The notes: generated by a model from the letters alone, not told the origin. A stretch of 19,538 nucleotides of DNA from Fibrobacter sp. (GCA_012515825.1 JAAYXQ010000002.1:1-19538), one strand, 5' to 3'. Shown: positions 8,040 to 16,077, counted from the stretch's first letter. Program-made: numbers and translations.

Positions 8040-8618
8040 ATGGAATTCACTTCGCTCAAAGCAACCTCGAGAGTATTAGGCGCAGGCCGCGAAACAAAAC
8101 GCTTGCGTAAGACCGGTCAGATTCCGGCTGTCTATTATGGTAAGGGTCAGGAGCCAGTTCATCTTAGCGTTAGCGCTATTGATGTACGCAAGGTCCTAGC
8201 CCCTGGCAAGCGTTATACGCTTTTGGATCTTGAAATTGACGGTAAGTCCGGAAATCCCGCTCTTATTTATGTCTACCAAAAAGATTCCATTTCTCAAGAA
8301 ATTACACATATTGATTTTTTAAGAATTGATGAAAATACATCAGTTCTTGTACGTATTCCTGTTCGCTTATCAGGTATTCCTGTTGGTGTTAAGGCAGAAG
8401 GTGGTATGCTTTCTCAGGAAAACTACTATATTAAGTTATTATCTCCTGTAACGAAGATTCCTCCATTTATCGAAATTGATATTTCTGATGTTCATGCTGG
8501 TTCTACTTATTATGCAGAAAACTTAACATTAGAAAGTGGTGTCTCTTTAGTTTCTAAAAAACGCACCGTGATTTTTGCTATTTCAAAAGCACGCGCGAAA
8601 GAAGCCGCTTCAAACTAA
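8040..8618 (+). CDS. rplY: 50S ribosomal protein L25, long Ctc/TL5 form
   Basis: 192 aa. Binds 5S rRNA in the large ribosomal subunit; the long form carries an extra C-terminal beta domain. The N-terminal part (about 1-90) has the family pattern: basic KATSRVLGAGRETKRLRK, GQIPAVYYGKG, and the closing QEITHIDFLRID. The TL5-type C-terminal domain follows (VRIPVRLSGIPVGVKAEGG, LLSPVTKIPPFIEIDIS). ATG at 8040 is chosen because GGAG lies at 8031-8034; the frame is open further upstream to 7929, but that part is the tRNA gene. Codons in the first 80 positions are more C/G-ending than in neighbouring genes, as expected for a highly expressed gene. Between tRNA-Gln and pth, a common location for L25/Ctc genes. 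Confidence 0.95.
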   Translation: MEFTSLKATSRVLGAGRETKRLRKTGQIPAVYYGKGQEPVHLSVSAIDVRKVLAPGKRYTLLDLEIDGKSGNPALIYVYQKDSISQEITHIDFLRIDENTSVLVRIPVRLSGIPVGVKAEGGMLSQENYYIKLLSPVTKIPPFIEIDISDVHAGSTYYAENLTLESGVSLVSKKRTVIFAISKARAKEAASN

Positions 8619-8642
8619 GCAAGGGTTTTGAAGGTTTTTTAT

Positions 8643-8668
8643 GAAGGCTCGCCTTGCGGTGAGCCTTC
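8643..8668 (+). terminator. Hairpin between rplY and pth, weak terminator or attenuator
   Basis: GAAGGCTCGCC (8643-8653), loop TTGC, GGTGAGCCTTC (8658-8668): an 11-bp stem with one G-T wobble, 24 nt after the rplY stop. The following bases TCTTGTATAG are not a proper T-run, so it may only reduce transcription into pth or protect the upstream RNA end. The pth ribosome binding site lies just downstream and is not buried in the stem. Confidence 0.55.
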
Positions 8669-8689
8669 TCTTGTATAGAGAGGTTTTTG

Positions 8690-9250
8690 ATGTATTTGAT
8701 CGTTGGTTTAGGCAATCCTTCTTCTCAATATGAGAATACTCGTCATAACGCGGGTTTTCTTGCTGTGGAAAAGCTTGCCGATCCATCTGCCAACTGGAAA
8801 TCAGAACATCATGCTCTTACTCAAAAAATAAAAATTGGTTCAGAAGAGGTCCTTTTAGCAAAACCACAAACATTTATGAATCTTAGTGGCGATGCTGTTT
8901 TACCTTTATTATCTTGGTATAAAATCCCATTAACTCAATTGATCGTTTTTGTAGATGATGTTCAACTCGATTGCGGTCGAATTCGTGTTCGGGCAAAAGG
9001 AAGTCATGGCGGGCAAAATGGATTACGTCATATTAGTGAAAAAGTGGGCGATTCTTTTTCAAGAGTGCGTTTCGGGGTGGGGAAGTGTCCTCCTCAATGG
9101 AATTTAGCTGATTGGGTTTTATCTAAATTCACAAAAGAAGATGCTGAAATTTTTAATTCCACCCTTAAACATGTTTCTCCTTTAGTTTCTTTATGGCTTT
9201 CTAAGGGAATTGGAGCATGTATGGATCGTTATAACGGTCCTTTAGATTAA
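8690..9250 (+). CDS. pth: Peptidyl-tRNA hydrolase
   Basis: 186 aa, normal family length. Releases tRNA from peptidyl-tRNAs that drop off ribosomes; cytoplasmic and usually essential. Conserved residues by position: Asn9 (GLGNP), catalytic His19 (NTRHNAGF), Asn64 (FMNLSG), Asp89 (VFVDD) and Asn110 (GGQNGLRHI). The start is taken as ATG 8690: GAGAGG at 8678-8683 is six bases away, better spaced than for the TTG at 8687 in the same frame. Follows rplY after a hairpin, as in many bacteria. Ends in TAA 45 bases before guaB. Confidence 0.97.
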   Translation: MYLIVGLGNPSSQYENTRHNAGFLAVEKLADPSANWKSEHHALTQKIKIGSEEVLLAKPQTFMNLSGDAVLPLLSWYKIPLTQLIVFVDDVQLDCGRIRVRAKGSHGGQNGLRHISEKVGDSFSRVRFGVGKCPPQWNLADWVLSKFTKEDAEIFNSTLKHVSPLVSLWLSKGIGACMDRYNGPLD

Positions 9251-9294
9251 TTTTTTTTATTTTCTGGGATAGAATCCAGAAAGGAGAGGTATGT

Positions 9295-10758
9295 ATGCGT
9301 ATAATCAATGAAGAAGCTTTAACTTTTGACGATGTATTGCTTGTTCCTGGTGATTCTAATGTTTTACCAGCAAAGACTGATGTCAGTACTTCTTTATCGC
9401 CCAATTTAAAGCTGAATATTCCAATTGTCAGTGCGGCAATGGATACAGTGACAACAGCTCCTCTTGCTATTTCACTTGCTTTATTAGGTGGAATTGGGGT
9501 TATACATAAAAACATGTCTATTGAAGCACAAGCCGAAGAAGTTCGCGCTGTCAAGCGTTGGCAGTCTGGCATTGTTTTTAATCCAGTGACTTTAGATGCT
9601 GATCAACCTGTGAGTGATGCTTTTGAAATGCGCGCTAAATTAAAAGTAAGCGGTTTCCCTATTCTTTCAAAAGGAAAGTTAGTAGGTATGCTTACAAGCC
9701 GTGATTTAAGAACAATTACTAATACGAATATGAAAATTTCTGAAGTGATGACGAAAGATTTGATCACCGCTTCGCCAAAAGTTAAATTATCCAAAGCTAA
9801 AGAAATCTTAAACTCCAATCGCATAGAAAAACTTCCTCTCGTAGATCAAGCTGGTAATCTAAAAGGTCTTGTGACTATGACCGATATCTTAAAGAGAGAA
9901 AGTAACCCTGCTGCAAGTCTTGATAAGAATGAGCAACTTTTAGTTGCTGCTGCAGTAAGTACATCTGCTGATTCTTTAGATAGAGCAAAAGCACTTGTGG
10001 AAGCTGGTGTCGATATGCTTGTGGTCGATACGGCTCATGGGCATCATATTGGTGTTCGCAACATGGTTAAAACTCTTCGTAAAAAATACCCAAAGCTCAC
10101 GATTTGTGGCGGTAATGTTGCTACTCCAGAAGCGGTCACCGAGCTTGCCAAATGTGGCGCTGATATTGTTAAAGTCGGTATTGGTCCTGGTTCTATTTGC
10201 ACCACGCGTGTAGTTGCTGGTGTAGGTGTTCCTCAGTTTACAGCTATTGTGCAGTGTGCACAAGCAGCTCGTAAAGCGGGCATCTCTATTATTGCTGATG
10301 GGGGTATTAAATATTCTGGCGATATAGCCAAAGCACTTGCCGCAGGAGCAAATGCGGTGATGATGGGTAGCCTCTTTGCTGGAACCGAAGAAAGTCCTGG
10401 TGAAATTATCCTTGCTGACGGCAGAAGCTTCAAAAGCTATCGTGGCATGGGTTCCATTGGTGCCATGAAAGACGGTTCTAAAGACCGTTACTTCCAGTCA
10501 GATATCAAAGAAGAAAAGAAATTTGTTCCAGAAGGAATCGAAGGGCGAGTGGCATACAAAGGCCCTCTTCGCGATACCATCTATCAGTTAGTGGGCGGTA
10601 TTCATCAAGCGATGGGTTATGTTGGAGCTTCTAATTTGCAAGAAATGTTTAAGAAGTCTACATTTGTGCGGATTACTAATGCTGGTTTAAGAGAATCTCA
10701 TCCTCATGATGTTACCATCACCAAAGAAGCCCCTAATTATAGGACTTCTGAATCTTAA
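9295..10758 (+). CDS. guaB: Inosine-5'-monophosphate dehydrogenase
   Basis: 487 aa. Oxidises IMP to XMP with NAD+, the committed step to GMP. The (beta/alpha)8 barrel begins at once (LTFDDVLLVPG; IVSAAMDTVT); a CBS pair is inserted at about 95-205; the catalytic loop GPGSICTTRVVAGVG places the active Cys at 302; ADGGIKYSGDIAKALAAGA and SYRGMGSIGAM follow, with the flap EGIEGRVAYKG at 413-423. Nothing conserved is missing. Preceded by the strong ribosome binding site AAGGAGAGG (9281-9289). Its TAA stop overlaps the next ATG by one base (TAATG), coupling it to the ThiE-like gene. Confidence 0.98.
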   Translation: MRIINEEALTFDDVLLVPGDSNVLPAKTDVSTSLSPNLKLNIPIVSAAMDTVTTAPLAISLALLGGIGVIHKNMSIEAQAEEVRAVKRWQSGIVFNPVTLDADQPVSDAFEMRAKLKVSGFPILSKGKLVGMLTSRDLRTITNTNMKISEVMTKDLITASPKVKLSKAKEILNSNRIEKLPLVDQAGNLKGLVTMTDILKRESNPAASLDKNEQLLVAAAVSTSADSLDRAKALVEAGVDMLVVDTAHGHHIGVRNMVKTLRKKYPKLTICGGNVATPEAVTELAKCGADIVKVGIGPGSICTTRVVAGVGVPQFTAIVQCAQAARKAGISIIADGGIKYSGDIAKALAAGANAVMMGSLFAGTEESPGEIILADGRSFKSYRGMGSIGAMKDGSKDRYFQSDIKEEKKFVPEGIEGRVAYKGPLRDTIYQLVGGIHQAMGYVGASNLQEMFKKSTFVRITNAGLRESHPHDVTITKEAPNYRTSES

Positions 10759-11366
10759 TGGCTTTTAGGGATCACCTGATTTTAATCACCAGTCCTGAAG
10801 ATTTTGCTGATGAGCATATTCTTATTGAAAGGATGTTTGAACAGGGATTGTCTAAATTACATGTTCGAAAACCTGGTCGCTCTAAGAGAGATTTAGATTA
10901 CTGGTTATTAGGTTTAGGGCTTGATTATAGAAAACGTTGTGTTTTACATAGCGATTTTAATACAGCTATAGATCTCGAAGTAGGAGGGGTTCATACAAAA
11001 CCCCTATTACCTAACGATCCCATCTTAAATCGAAAGCCTGCAAATTTTTCTTTTAGTACTTCTTGCCACTCTTTTAATGAAGTAAATGATTTGCCTTCTT
11101 ATTTGGATTATGCCTTTTTAAGTCCAATTTACGATTCTATTTCAAAAATTGGTTATAAAGCCGCTTTTTCTGTAGGAGAAATAAAGTCATTTCTTTTCAC
11201 TTTTGCTCAAAATAATAGTCTTCCTATTTACGCTTTAGGTGGTGTTGATAAAGATAATTTAGAGGATTTAGAACAAATGGGGTTCTCTGGAGCTGCATTA
11301 TTGGGCGGAATTTGGAATTATGCAGACCCTCTCCAAGCTTGGATTGATGTTTTTCAATCAAAATAA
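10758..11366 (+). CDS. ThiE-like thiamine phosphate synthase (TenI/ThiE family)
   Basis: 202 aa. Family members join the pyrimidine and thiazole halves of thiamine phosphate (ThiE) or are related TenI proteins. Visible family pattern: LILITSPEDFADE at the N-terminus, KLHVRKPG, VLHSDFNTAIDLEVGGVHT, FSTSCHSFNEV, FLSPIYDSISKIGYKAAFS, IYALGGVDKDNL and GAALLGGIW. The SCHS, SPIFDSISKxGY and ALGG motifs match the divergent ThiE-like proteins common in Bacteroidota. In classic ThiE the segment after the second barrel strand reads as an N-D pair; here it is S-D. The start overlaps the guaB stop by one base and a thiD-like gene follows, supporting a thiamine role. Which reaction it carries out cannot be proven here. 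Confidence 0.82.
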   Translation: MAFRDHLILITSPEDFADEHILIERMFEQGLSKLHVRKPGRSKRDLDYWLLGLGLDYRKRCVLHSDFNTAIDLEVGGVHTKPLLPNDPILNRKPANFSFSTSCHSFNEVNDLPSYLDYAFLSPIYDSISKIGYKAAFSVGEIKSFLFTFAQNNSLPIYALGGVDKDNLEDLEQMGFSGAALLGGIWNYADPLQAWIDVFQSK

Positions 11367-11423
11367 TAGTTTTATTACATAAAAAATAATACTATCTTAT
11401 TTTTTGTGGAAACAGAAAATAAA

Positions 11424-12158
11424 ATGCCTTTTGCTTTAACCGTGGCGGGTTTTGATGGTTCTGGCGGAGCAGGGATTCTCGCCGATATAAAAGCTTTTGA
11501 TTCTTTTGGAGTCTATGGGCAGGCTGTCTGTACAGCAAATACTATTCAAAATGAATCCGATTTTATCGCTCCAGGTTTTCTACCATGGATTTCCATTTTA
11601 GCTCAATTAAATGCTCTATACCGTAAACGTAGTTTTGATTTTGTTAAAATAGGGCTAATTCCCTCTGCTGAAATTCTAAAAAACGTTGTTCTCTATATTC
11701 GAGAATACTCTCCTAATGCATTCATTATCTGGGATCCTATCATTTCAGCTACAGCGGGCTATAAATTCTTTACTCCTCAAGATATGGATTCTTTTATTCC
11801 TTGGTTAAATCAAATTAATCTGATTACGCCCAATCAAAAAGAGTTTACGTATCTTGGGCTTGGTCTTGCCGCCTCTCGAAATGAAGTGAAAATTGGATCT
11901 GATTTTGCCGTTCTATTAAAAGGAGGGCATCAAAAGGGAGATTTTTCCACAGATACATTATGGTATGAAGATCAACAAATTAAATTTTCTTCAAAACGAT
12001 TATCTGGCAAAGGTAAACATGGTACAGGCTGTACTTTATCAGCAGCGATTTTAGCCAATTTAGCCTTAGGTTATTCTTTAGTGGAATCTTGCCAAATAGC
12101 CAAGAATTACATGGATCTCTTCCTAAGAGGCGGAGAAGGCCTTTTAGGAAGAGTCTAA
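11424..12158 (+). CDS. thiD: Hydroxymethylpyrimidine/phosphomethylpyrimidine kinase (ThiD-like)
   Basis: 244 aa from ATG 11424. Ribokinase-fold enzyme that phosphorylates the thiamine pyrimidine precursor. Signature ALTVAGFDGSGGAGILADIKAF (3-24), CTANTIQN, WDPIISATAG, LITPNQKEF, VLLKGGH, and the anion hole/catalytic HGTGCTLSAAI (199-209). The first motif has GFDGSGGAG where most ThiD read GSDSSGGAG. I prefer ATG 11424 because the conserved MPFALTVAG start matches the family; a GTG at 11406 would add six residues (METENK). Neither has a clear Shine-Dalgarno. It lies 57 bp after the ThiE-like gene, consistent with one thiamine unit. Its TAA is only two bases from the typA stop on the other strand, with no terminator between. 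Confidence 0.9.
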   Translation: MPFALTVAGFDGSGGAGILADIKAFDSFGVYGQAVCTANTIQNESDFIAPGFLPWISILAQLNALYRKRSFDFVKIGLIPSAEILKNVVLYIREYSPNAFIIWDPIISATAGYKFFTPQDMDSFIPWLNQINLITPNQKEFTYLGLGLAASRNEVKIGSDFAVLLKGGHQKGDFSTDTLWYEDQQIKFSSKRLSGKGKHGTGCTLSAAILANLALGYSLVESCQIAKNYMDLFLRGGEGLLGRV

Positions 12159-12160
12159 TC

Positions 12161-13993
12161 TTATTCTTCTTCTGTTTGTACTTTAGATTCTTGTTTACGT
12201 TTATGTGGATCTAAAGTGGCTTTACGAATACGAAGTATTTCAGGTGTCACTTCAATACATTCATCATCATTGATAAAAGTAACGCATTCTTCTAGAGTGA
12301 GTCGGCGATAAGGAGTCAATTGAATATTATCATCAGAGCCAGAAGCACGCATGTTGGTGAGATGCTTTCCTTTAGTGACGTTAACAATAATATCCACATT
12401 GCGGTTATGTTCGCCAACAATCATACCTGGATACACTTCTGCTCCTGGAGGAATAATCATGTATCCACGGTCTTCTAGCTTAGATAATGCATAGCTTGCT
12501 GCGTCTCCAGCATCTTTAGCTATCATGACGCCATTGGTTCGAGCGGGAATGTCACCTTTAAAAGATTGATATTCTAAGAAGATAGACTGAGAAACCGCAT
12601 AACCTTTAGATAGAGATAGAAGAATAGGGCGAAGACCAATAAGACCACGGCTTGGAATAGTATATTCTAAGAAAACACGATTATTCTCATCTTGAAGCAT
12701 GTTTTGCATTTCGCCTTTGCGTTTGCCTAATTCTTCAATAACAGCACCACTATATTCAGATGGTAATTCTACCTTAAAAGATTCTACTGGTTCAAGTAAT
12801 TTTCCTGTGGAATCTTTTTGGAAAATAACCTGTGGACTACCAATGGTAAATTCATATCCTTCACGACGCATATTTTCAACAAGAATCGTTAAGTGAAGAA
12901 TGCCACGACCAGAAACCTTAAATGTGCTAGCACCATCTACTTTTTCAACTAAAAGCGCTGGGTCTGACATATGAGCTCTTTCTAAGCGTTCCAACAAGTG
13001 ATTTCCTGTTAAAAACTTACCACCGTATTTTCCTACTAGAGGAGAGGTATTCACGGTGAAAAGCATAGAAATCGTTGGAGGATCTATATGAATACGTGGT
13101 AAATGTACTGGATTTGCGACTGAAGAAAGGGTATCTCCAATATCAAATTTATCTAACCCCGCAATGAGGATGATATCTCCTGGGCCAGCTTCTTCAATTG
13201 GTTTTGGGGTAACTCCTTCATACCGAAGGATTTTTTGAATTCGAATATTTCGGAAAGTACCATCTTCTAAAGACTGTGATACTGTTAAATTAGGTTTGAA
13301 AGTACCTTCTTTTACGCGACCAACAGCTAAGCGACCTAAAAAGCCAGAGTATTCTAAAGAGGCAATTTGTAATAGGGGAGCTGCATTAGGATCCCCTTTA
13401 GGCCCAGGAATGCGCTCTAAAATGAGATCCATCAAAATTCTAAAGTCGCCATCTGGATCACTAAGTTCACGACGACAAATGCCTTTACGTCCACTGCCGA
13501 AGACATGTGCAAAATCAAGCTGTTCCTCGTTTGCATCTAATTCGCAGAAGAGGTCAAAAACTTTATTTAAAGCAGAATGAGGATTACATCCATCACGGTC
13601 AATTTTATTAACAACAATAATAGGAATCAAACCTAATTCTAATGCTTTCTGTGTAACGAAACGAGTTTGTGCCATTGGCCCTTCAAAGGCATCGACAACA
13701 AGAAGCACTCCGTCTACAGTACCTAACACCCGTTCTACTTGACCACCAAAATCAGCATGCCCTGGTGTATCCACAATATTAACGCTATAACCTTTGTAAT
13801 TGACGTGTGCGTTTTTTGATAAGATGGTAATACCGCGTTCTCTTTCCAGATTGTCGGAGTCCATAACGCGTTCTTCGACTTCTTCATTTTCATGAAAAGA
13901 GCCACATTGTTTTAGGAGTTGGTCAACCAAAGTAGTTTTACCGTGGTCTACGTGAGCGATGATCGCTATATTTCTGATTTTTGATGTATCCAT
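12161..13993 (-). CDS. typA: Ribosome-associated GTPase TypA/BipA
   Basis: 610 aa. Translational GTPase related to EF-G that binds ribosomes under stress and helps 50S assembly. P-loop AHVDHGKT (13-20), switch region RERGITILSK (51-60), DTPGHADFGG (75-84), NKID (129-132); then domain II, and EF-G-like domains III/V with GRGILHLTILVENMRREG and SRGLIGLRPILLSLSKGYAV typical of BipA, followed by the C-terminal domain (TNMRASGSDDNIQLTPYRRLTLEECVTFI pattern region). Full length and intact. ATG at 13993 has no strong Shine-Dalgarno; the 91-bp gap to divergent ruvX must hold both promoters, and TATAGATTTT on the minus strand of the gap is a possible -7 element. Confidence 0.97.
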   Translation of the reverse strand: MDTSKIRNIAIIAHVDHGKTTLVDQLLKQCGSFHENEEVEERVMDSDNLERERGITILSKNAHVNYKGYSVNIVDTPGHADFGGQVERVLGTVDGVLLVVDAFEGPMAQTRFVTQKALELGLIPIIVVNKIDRDGCNPHSALNKVFDLFCELDANEEQLDFAHVFGSGRKGICRRELSDPDGDFRILMDLILERIPGPKGDPNAAPLLQIASLEYSGFLGRLAVGRVKEGTFKPNLTVSQSLEDGTFRNIRIQKILRYEGVTPKPIEEAGPGDIILIAGLDKFDIGDTLSSVANPVHLPRIHIDPPTISMLFTVNTSPLVGKYGGKFLTGNHLLERLERAHMSDPALLVEKVDGASTFKVSGRGILHLTILVENMRREGYEFTIGSPQVIFQKDSTGKLLEPVESFKVELPSEYSGAVIEELGKRKGEMQNMLQDENNRVFLEYTIPSRGLIGLRPILLSLSKGYAVSQSIFLEYQSFKGDIPARTNGVMIAKDAGDAASYALSKLEDRGYMIIPPGAEVYPGMIVGEHNRNVDIIVNVTKGKHLTNMRASGSDDNIQLTPYRRLTLEECVTFINDDECIEVTPEILRIRKATLDPHKRKQESKVQTEEE

Positions 13994-14071
13994 AATTCGC
14001 TTTTGATAAAAGAGCTAAGTAAAATCTATAGCCGCGCGAAATTTAGAAATAACAAAACTATTTTGCAATTT

Positions 14072-14079
14072 TATATTTG
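14072..14079 (+). promoter_or_regulatory. Possible promoter -7 element (TATATTTG) for ruvX
   Basis: Exact match to TAnnTTTG. It ends five bases before the ruvX ATG, so transcription from it would begin at or near the start codon and give a leaderless mRNA. ruvX has no Shine-Dalgarno sequence, which fits. No clear -33 TTG at the usual distance. Confidence 0.4.
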
Positions 14080-14084
14080 TTTCT

Positions 14085-14495
14085 ATGAAATATTTATGTA
14101 TTGATTTCGGTGAAAGGCGTGTAGGACTCGCTGTTGGCGACTCAGAACTACGTTTTGCCTTTCCAAGAGAAACAATTGATAGGCAAATACAGGATCTTTG
14201 GTCTAGACTTGCTGAAATTGTAACAAATGAAAAAATTGACAGTTTTGTTGTAGGAATGCCTTTTCATCCAGATGGTCGAAAAGATGGTAAGAATATTGTA
14301 GTAGAGGCTTTTATAGAAGAATTAAAGGAACATTTCCCTGAAAAGTCCATTTTTACTCAAGATGAGTCGTATTCGAGCGTACAAGCTTTACAGCAAACTT
14401 CTTATATGAGTCGAAAGAAAAAAAAAGATAAAGGAATTGTAGATAGAGCTGCAGCGGCTATTATTTTGCAAAACTGGTTAGACGGAAATATATAA
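14085..14495 (+). CDS. ruvX: Putative Holliday junction resolvase / pre-16S rRNA nuclease (YqgF family)
   Basis: 136 aa, typical length. RNase H-like nuclease implicated in 16S rRNA 5'-end maturation and in junction resolution. Acidic active-site residues visible: Asp7 (CIDFGERRVGLAVGD), Glu94 (TQDESYSS) and Asp120 (GIVDRAAAAIILQNWL); VVGMPFHPDG is a family strand-turn. A Lys run (RKKKKDKG) precedes the last motif, encoded by a long A-rich tract. Starts at ATG 14085 with no Shine-Dalgarno. Divergent from typA and 21 bp upstream of a small receiver-like gene in the same direction. Confidence 0.95.
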   Translation: MKYLCIDFGERRVGLAVGDSELRFAFPRETIDRQIQDLWSRLAEIVTNEKIDSFVVGMPFHPDGRKDGKNIVVEAFIEELKEHFPEKSIFTQDESYSSVQALQQTSYMSRKKKKDKGIVDRAAAAIILQNWLDGNI

Positions 14496-14500
14496 GTTGT

Positions 14501-14508
14501 TATATTTG
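14501..14508 (+). promoter_or_regulatory. Second TATATTTG element, before the receiver-like gene
   Basis: The same octamer as before ruvX, five bases after the ruvX stop and eight bases before the next ATG. It partly overlaps GAGAG (14508-14512), which could serve as a weak ribosome binding site. Suggests the downstream gene may have its own promoter in addition to read-through from ruvX. Confidence 0.35.
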
Positions 14509-14516
14509 AGAGCATT

Positions 14517-14984
14517 ATGACAAAACCTATAGATAATGATATGGATGATTTTGATGAACCTCTTCTTATAGATGAAGAAGAAAACATTGAAGAAGTTCCT
14601 GCTGTGGATCAAACAACTGCGGTTCGTGATTATAGCGATCGCCGTGTTTTAGTTTGGGAAGAAGACGATGAACGTTGTGGTATCACTGTTGAGGTGCTTT
14701 CTGATTTATTAGTGGGTGCTTATGTGAAAGGTGTTAAAACCGAAATAGAGGCTCTTGCTTTATTAGACTCCGAGGAATGGGATACTTTTGTCGTTGATTT
14801 TTACACAGAAGGTGTTTCTGCTAGTGAGTTTATCAAACGAGTTAATAATTACCCAGATGCTATTTTAGTGGCCATTGCCATGACGCCTTTAAGGCTTCTA
14901 GAAGAGCGTGAACCTGCTAAGTTAGAATCTCTACGTCGTTTATTTGATTACGAGAAAAATTCTAACGCGCAAATTCGTGGCTAA
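14517..14984 (+). CDS. Stand-alone receiver-like (CheY-fold) protein with acidic N-terminal tail
   Basis: 155 aa. Residues 1-40 are strongly acidic and probably disordered (DDFDEPLLIDEEENIEE). From 43 the pattern resembles a response-regulator receiver domain: strand VLVWEEDDE (acidic pair at about 49-51), helix, TEIEALALL, strand FVVDFY with Asp94 where the phospho-acceptor would be, helix SASEFIKRVNNY, strand AILVAIAMT with Thr123 as the switch residue, and a final helix ending LFDYEK. The conserved Lys-Pro after strand 5 is not evident, so phosphorylation is uncertain. No output domain. It follows ruvX by 21 bp and is closed by a strong terminator. Function unknown; the fold assignment is my inference from pattern. 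Confidence 0.7.
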   Translation: MTKPIDNDMDDFDEPLLIDEEENIEEVPAVDQTTAVRDYSDRRVLVWEEDDERCGITVEVLSDLLVGAYVKGVKTEIEALALLDSEEWDTFVVDFYTEGVSASEFIKRVNNYPDAILVAIAMTPLRLLEEREPAKLESLRRLFDYEKNSNAQIRG

Positions 14985-15011
14985 TTTATTTAATATTAAT
15001 TTTGATTCATT

Positions 15012-15047
15012 AAAAAAACAGACCTTTTAAAAGGTCTGTTTTTTTTT
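15012..15047. terminator. Bidirectional rho-independent terminator
   Basis: Perfect inverted repeat CAGACCTTTT/AAAAGGTCTG (15019-15038) flanked by seven A on the left and nine T on the right, so it works on both strands. It ends the ruvX unit (+) and the convergent MauE-like gene (-). Confidence 0.93.
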
Positions 15048-15067
15048 GAAAGTAGTATAAATGAATC

Positions 15068-15727
15068 TTACTTTTCGCGCCAAAGACGAATTAAGCTCTT
15101 GTTTTTTCTGAGCATTAACCAGAAATTGGGGCCGATTAAAACTAAATCTCGAATTAAAGAAGTCCAAGTTTCGCTTTTATCTTGAGCCCCTTCGATTTGG
15201 AAGCAACCGCACGTAATTCCAAGGTCGTGAAATAATGCCCAAGAAAGAGCAATAATAAAAGAAATGAACATTAAGAAAATGACTAAAGCAGATTCTCTTG
15301 TATAAGGCGTAAATATTAGCGCAAGCCCAAACCAAAGCTCAAATTGTGGATAAGCTAGTGCAAAAAAGTTAGTGATGAATTCTGGTAAAAATTGGTATTG
15401 AGCGACTAACGTAGCAAATGCAAGTGGATCTTGAATTTTAAAGATACTTGCTGCGATAAACATACCACCTAAACCTAGTCTTAATAAGGTTTCAAGAGCT
15501 TTTTCAGAAAACGCTCGATCTGATTTCCAAGCAGGAATGATCAAAAGTGCTGCAATGACTATGGAAAATACGCCTATGTGAACACTATATTTCCACGCAG
15601 TAGGGAATATTTCTAATAACCAGTCTTTGTCTGTAATGGTTAAGAAAGTTTCTGGAAAAGAAATTTCGGCGACACCAAAGGCAGTGAGTAGCGTTGCTAT
15701 AGATAAAGAAATAATGGCTATAATCAT
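15068..15727 (-). CDS. MauE/DoxX-like inner-membrane protein
   Basis: 219 aa from ATG 15727. Several membrane helices: about 2-20, 48-66, 84-97, 122-140, 148-168 and 190-207. The second half has the MauE/DoxX pattern: LRLGLGGMFIAASIFKIQDPLAFATLVAQYQFLP, an FELWFGLAL helix, then HDLGITCGCFQ with a CGC pair (Cys173, Cys175) and SLIRDLVLI. Such proteins are often linked to thiol/disulfide chemistry in the envelope, but the reaction here is unknown. Starting at 15769 would add 14 residues that overlap the upstream gene; ATG 15727 has GGAG seven bases before it, so I prefer it. It begins two bases after the stop of the small protein upstream, so the two are translationally linked. Confidence 0.8.
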   Translation of the reverse strand: MIIAIISLSIATLLTAFGVAEISFPETFLTITDKDWLLEIFPTAWKYSVHIGVFSIVIAALLIIPAWKSDRAFSEKALETLLRLGLGGMFIAASIFKIQDPLAFATLVAQYQFLPEFITNFFALAYPQFELWFGLALIFTPYTRESALVIFLMFISFIIALSWALFHDLGITCGCFQIEGAQDKSETWTSLIRDLVLIGPNFWLMLRKNKSLIRLWREK

Positions 15728-15729
15728 AG

Positions 15730-15915
15730 TTACTCCGGTACTTCTAAAACAGGTTGAGAACCTATCCATTCTACAGATTTAGATTCATCTACGAAAATAT
15801 TGTTTAGAACCGCTAAAACAATACAAAAAACGCCTAAAATTAAAAGCATTTTCCAATTTAAGGTTCTAATGTAATTAAATACGTTTGTTTTAATATTACA
15901 TATAATTGTTTTCAT
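15730..15915 (-). CDS. 61-aa single-span membrane protein upstream of the MauE-like gene
   Basis: 61 aa from ATG 15915 (a GTG at 15921 would add two residues). Basic N-terminus, one hydrophobic helix (about 24-41, MLLILGVFCIVLAVL), then a short tail ending in PVLEVPE. No domain follows. The layout resembles the membrane anchor of rhodanese-like proteins that often accompany MauE/DoxX genes, with the catalytic domain absent; this comparison is from memory. The stop lies two bases before the next ATG and its last codons (CCG GAG) supply that gene's ribosome binding site. TTAATTTG lies five bases upstream of the ATG, close to the promoter-like octamer found before other genes. It may be a small subunit or a truncated remnant. 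Confidence 0.6.
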   Translation of the reverse strand: MKTIICNIKTNVFNYIRTLNWKMLLILGVFCIVLAVLNNIFVDESKSVEWIGSQPVLEVPE

Positions 15916-16077
15916 AAGCACAAATTAACAAATTGATTTTATGAAAACCATATTTCGAAAAAAAATAGCCCAATGAAAAAATCAATAGAGTTTTTCTAAA
16001 AATTGGTTGGCGAAAGACAAAATAGAATGGATTAAGAGAACTAGCTTCGTTTTTTTTCTGCTTTCAAATACAGATTC

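Noticed and set aside
8687..8689. TTG start for pth
   Set aside because: It would be only three bases from the ribosome binding site; ATG 8690 is better spaced and matches the family start.
15728..15769. Longer start for the MauE-like protein
   Set aside because: The extra residues overlap the upstream small gene and are not hydrophobic; ATG 15727 has GGAG at the right distance.
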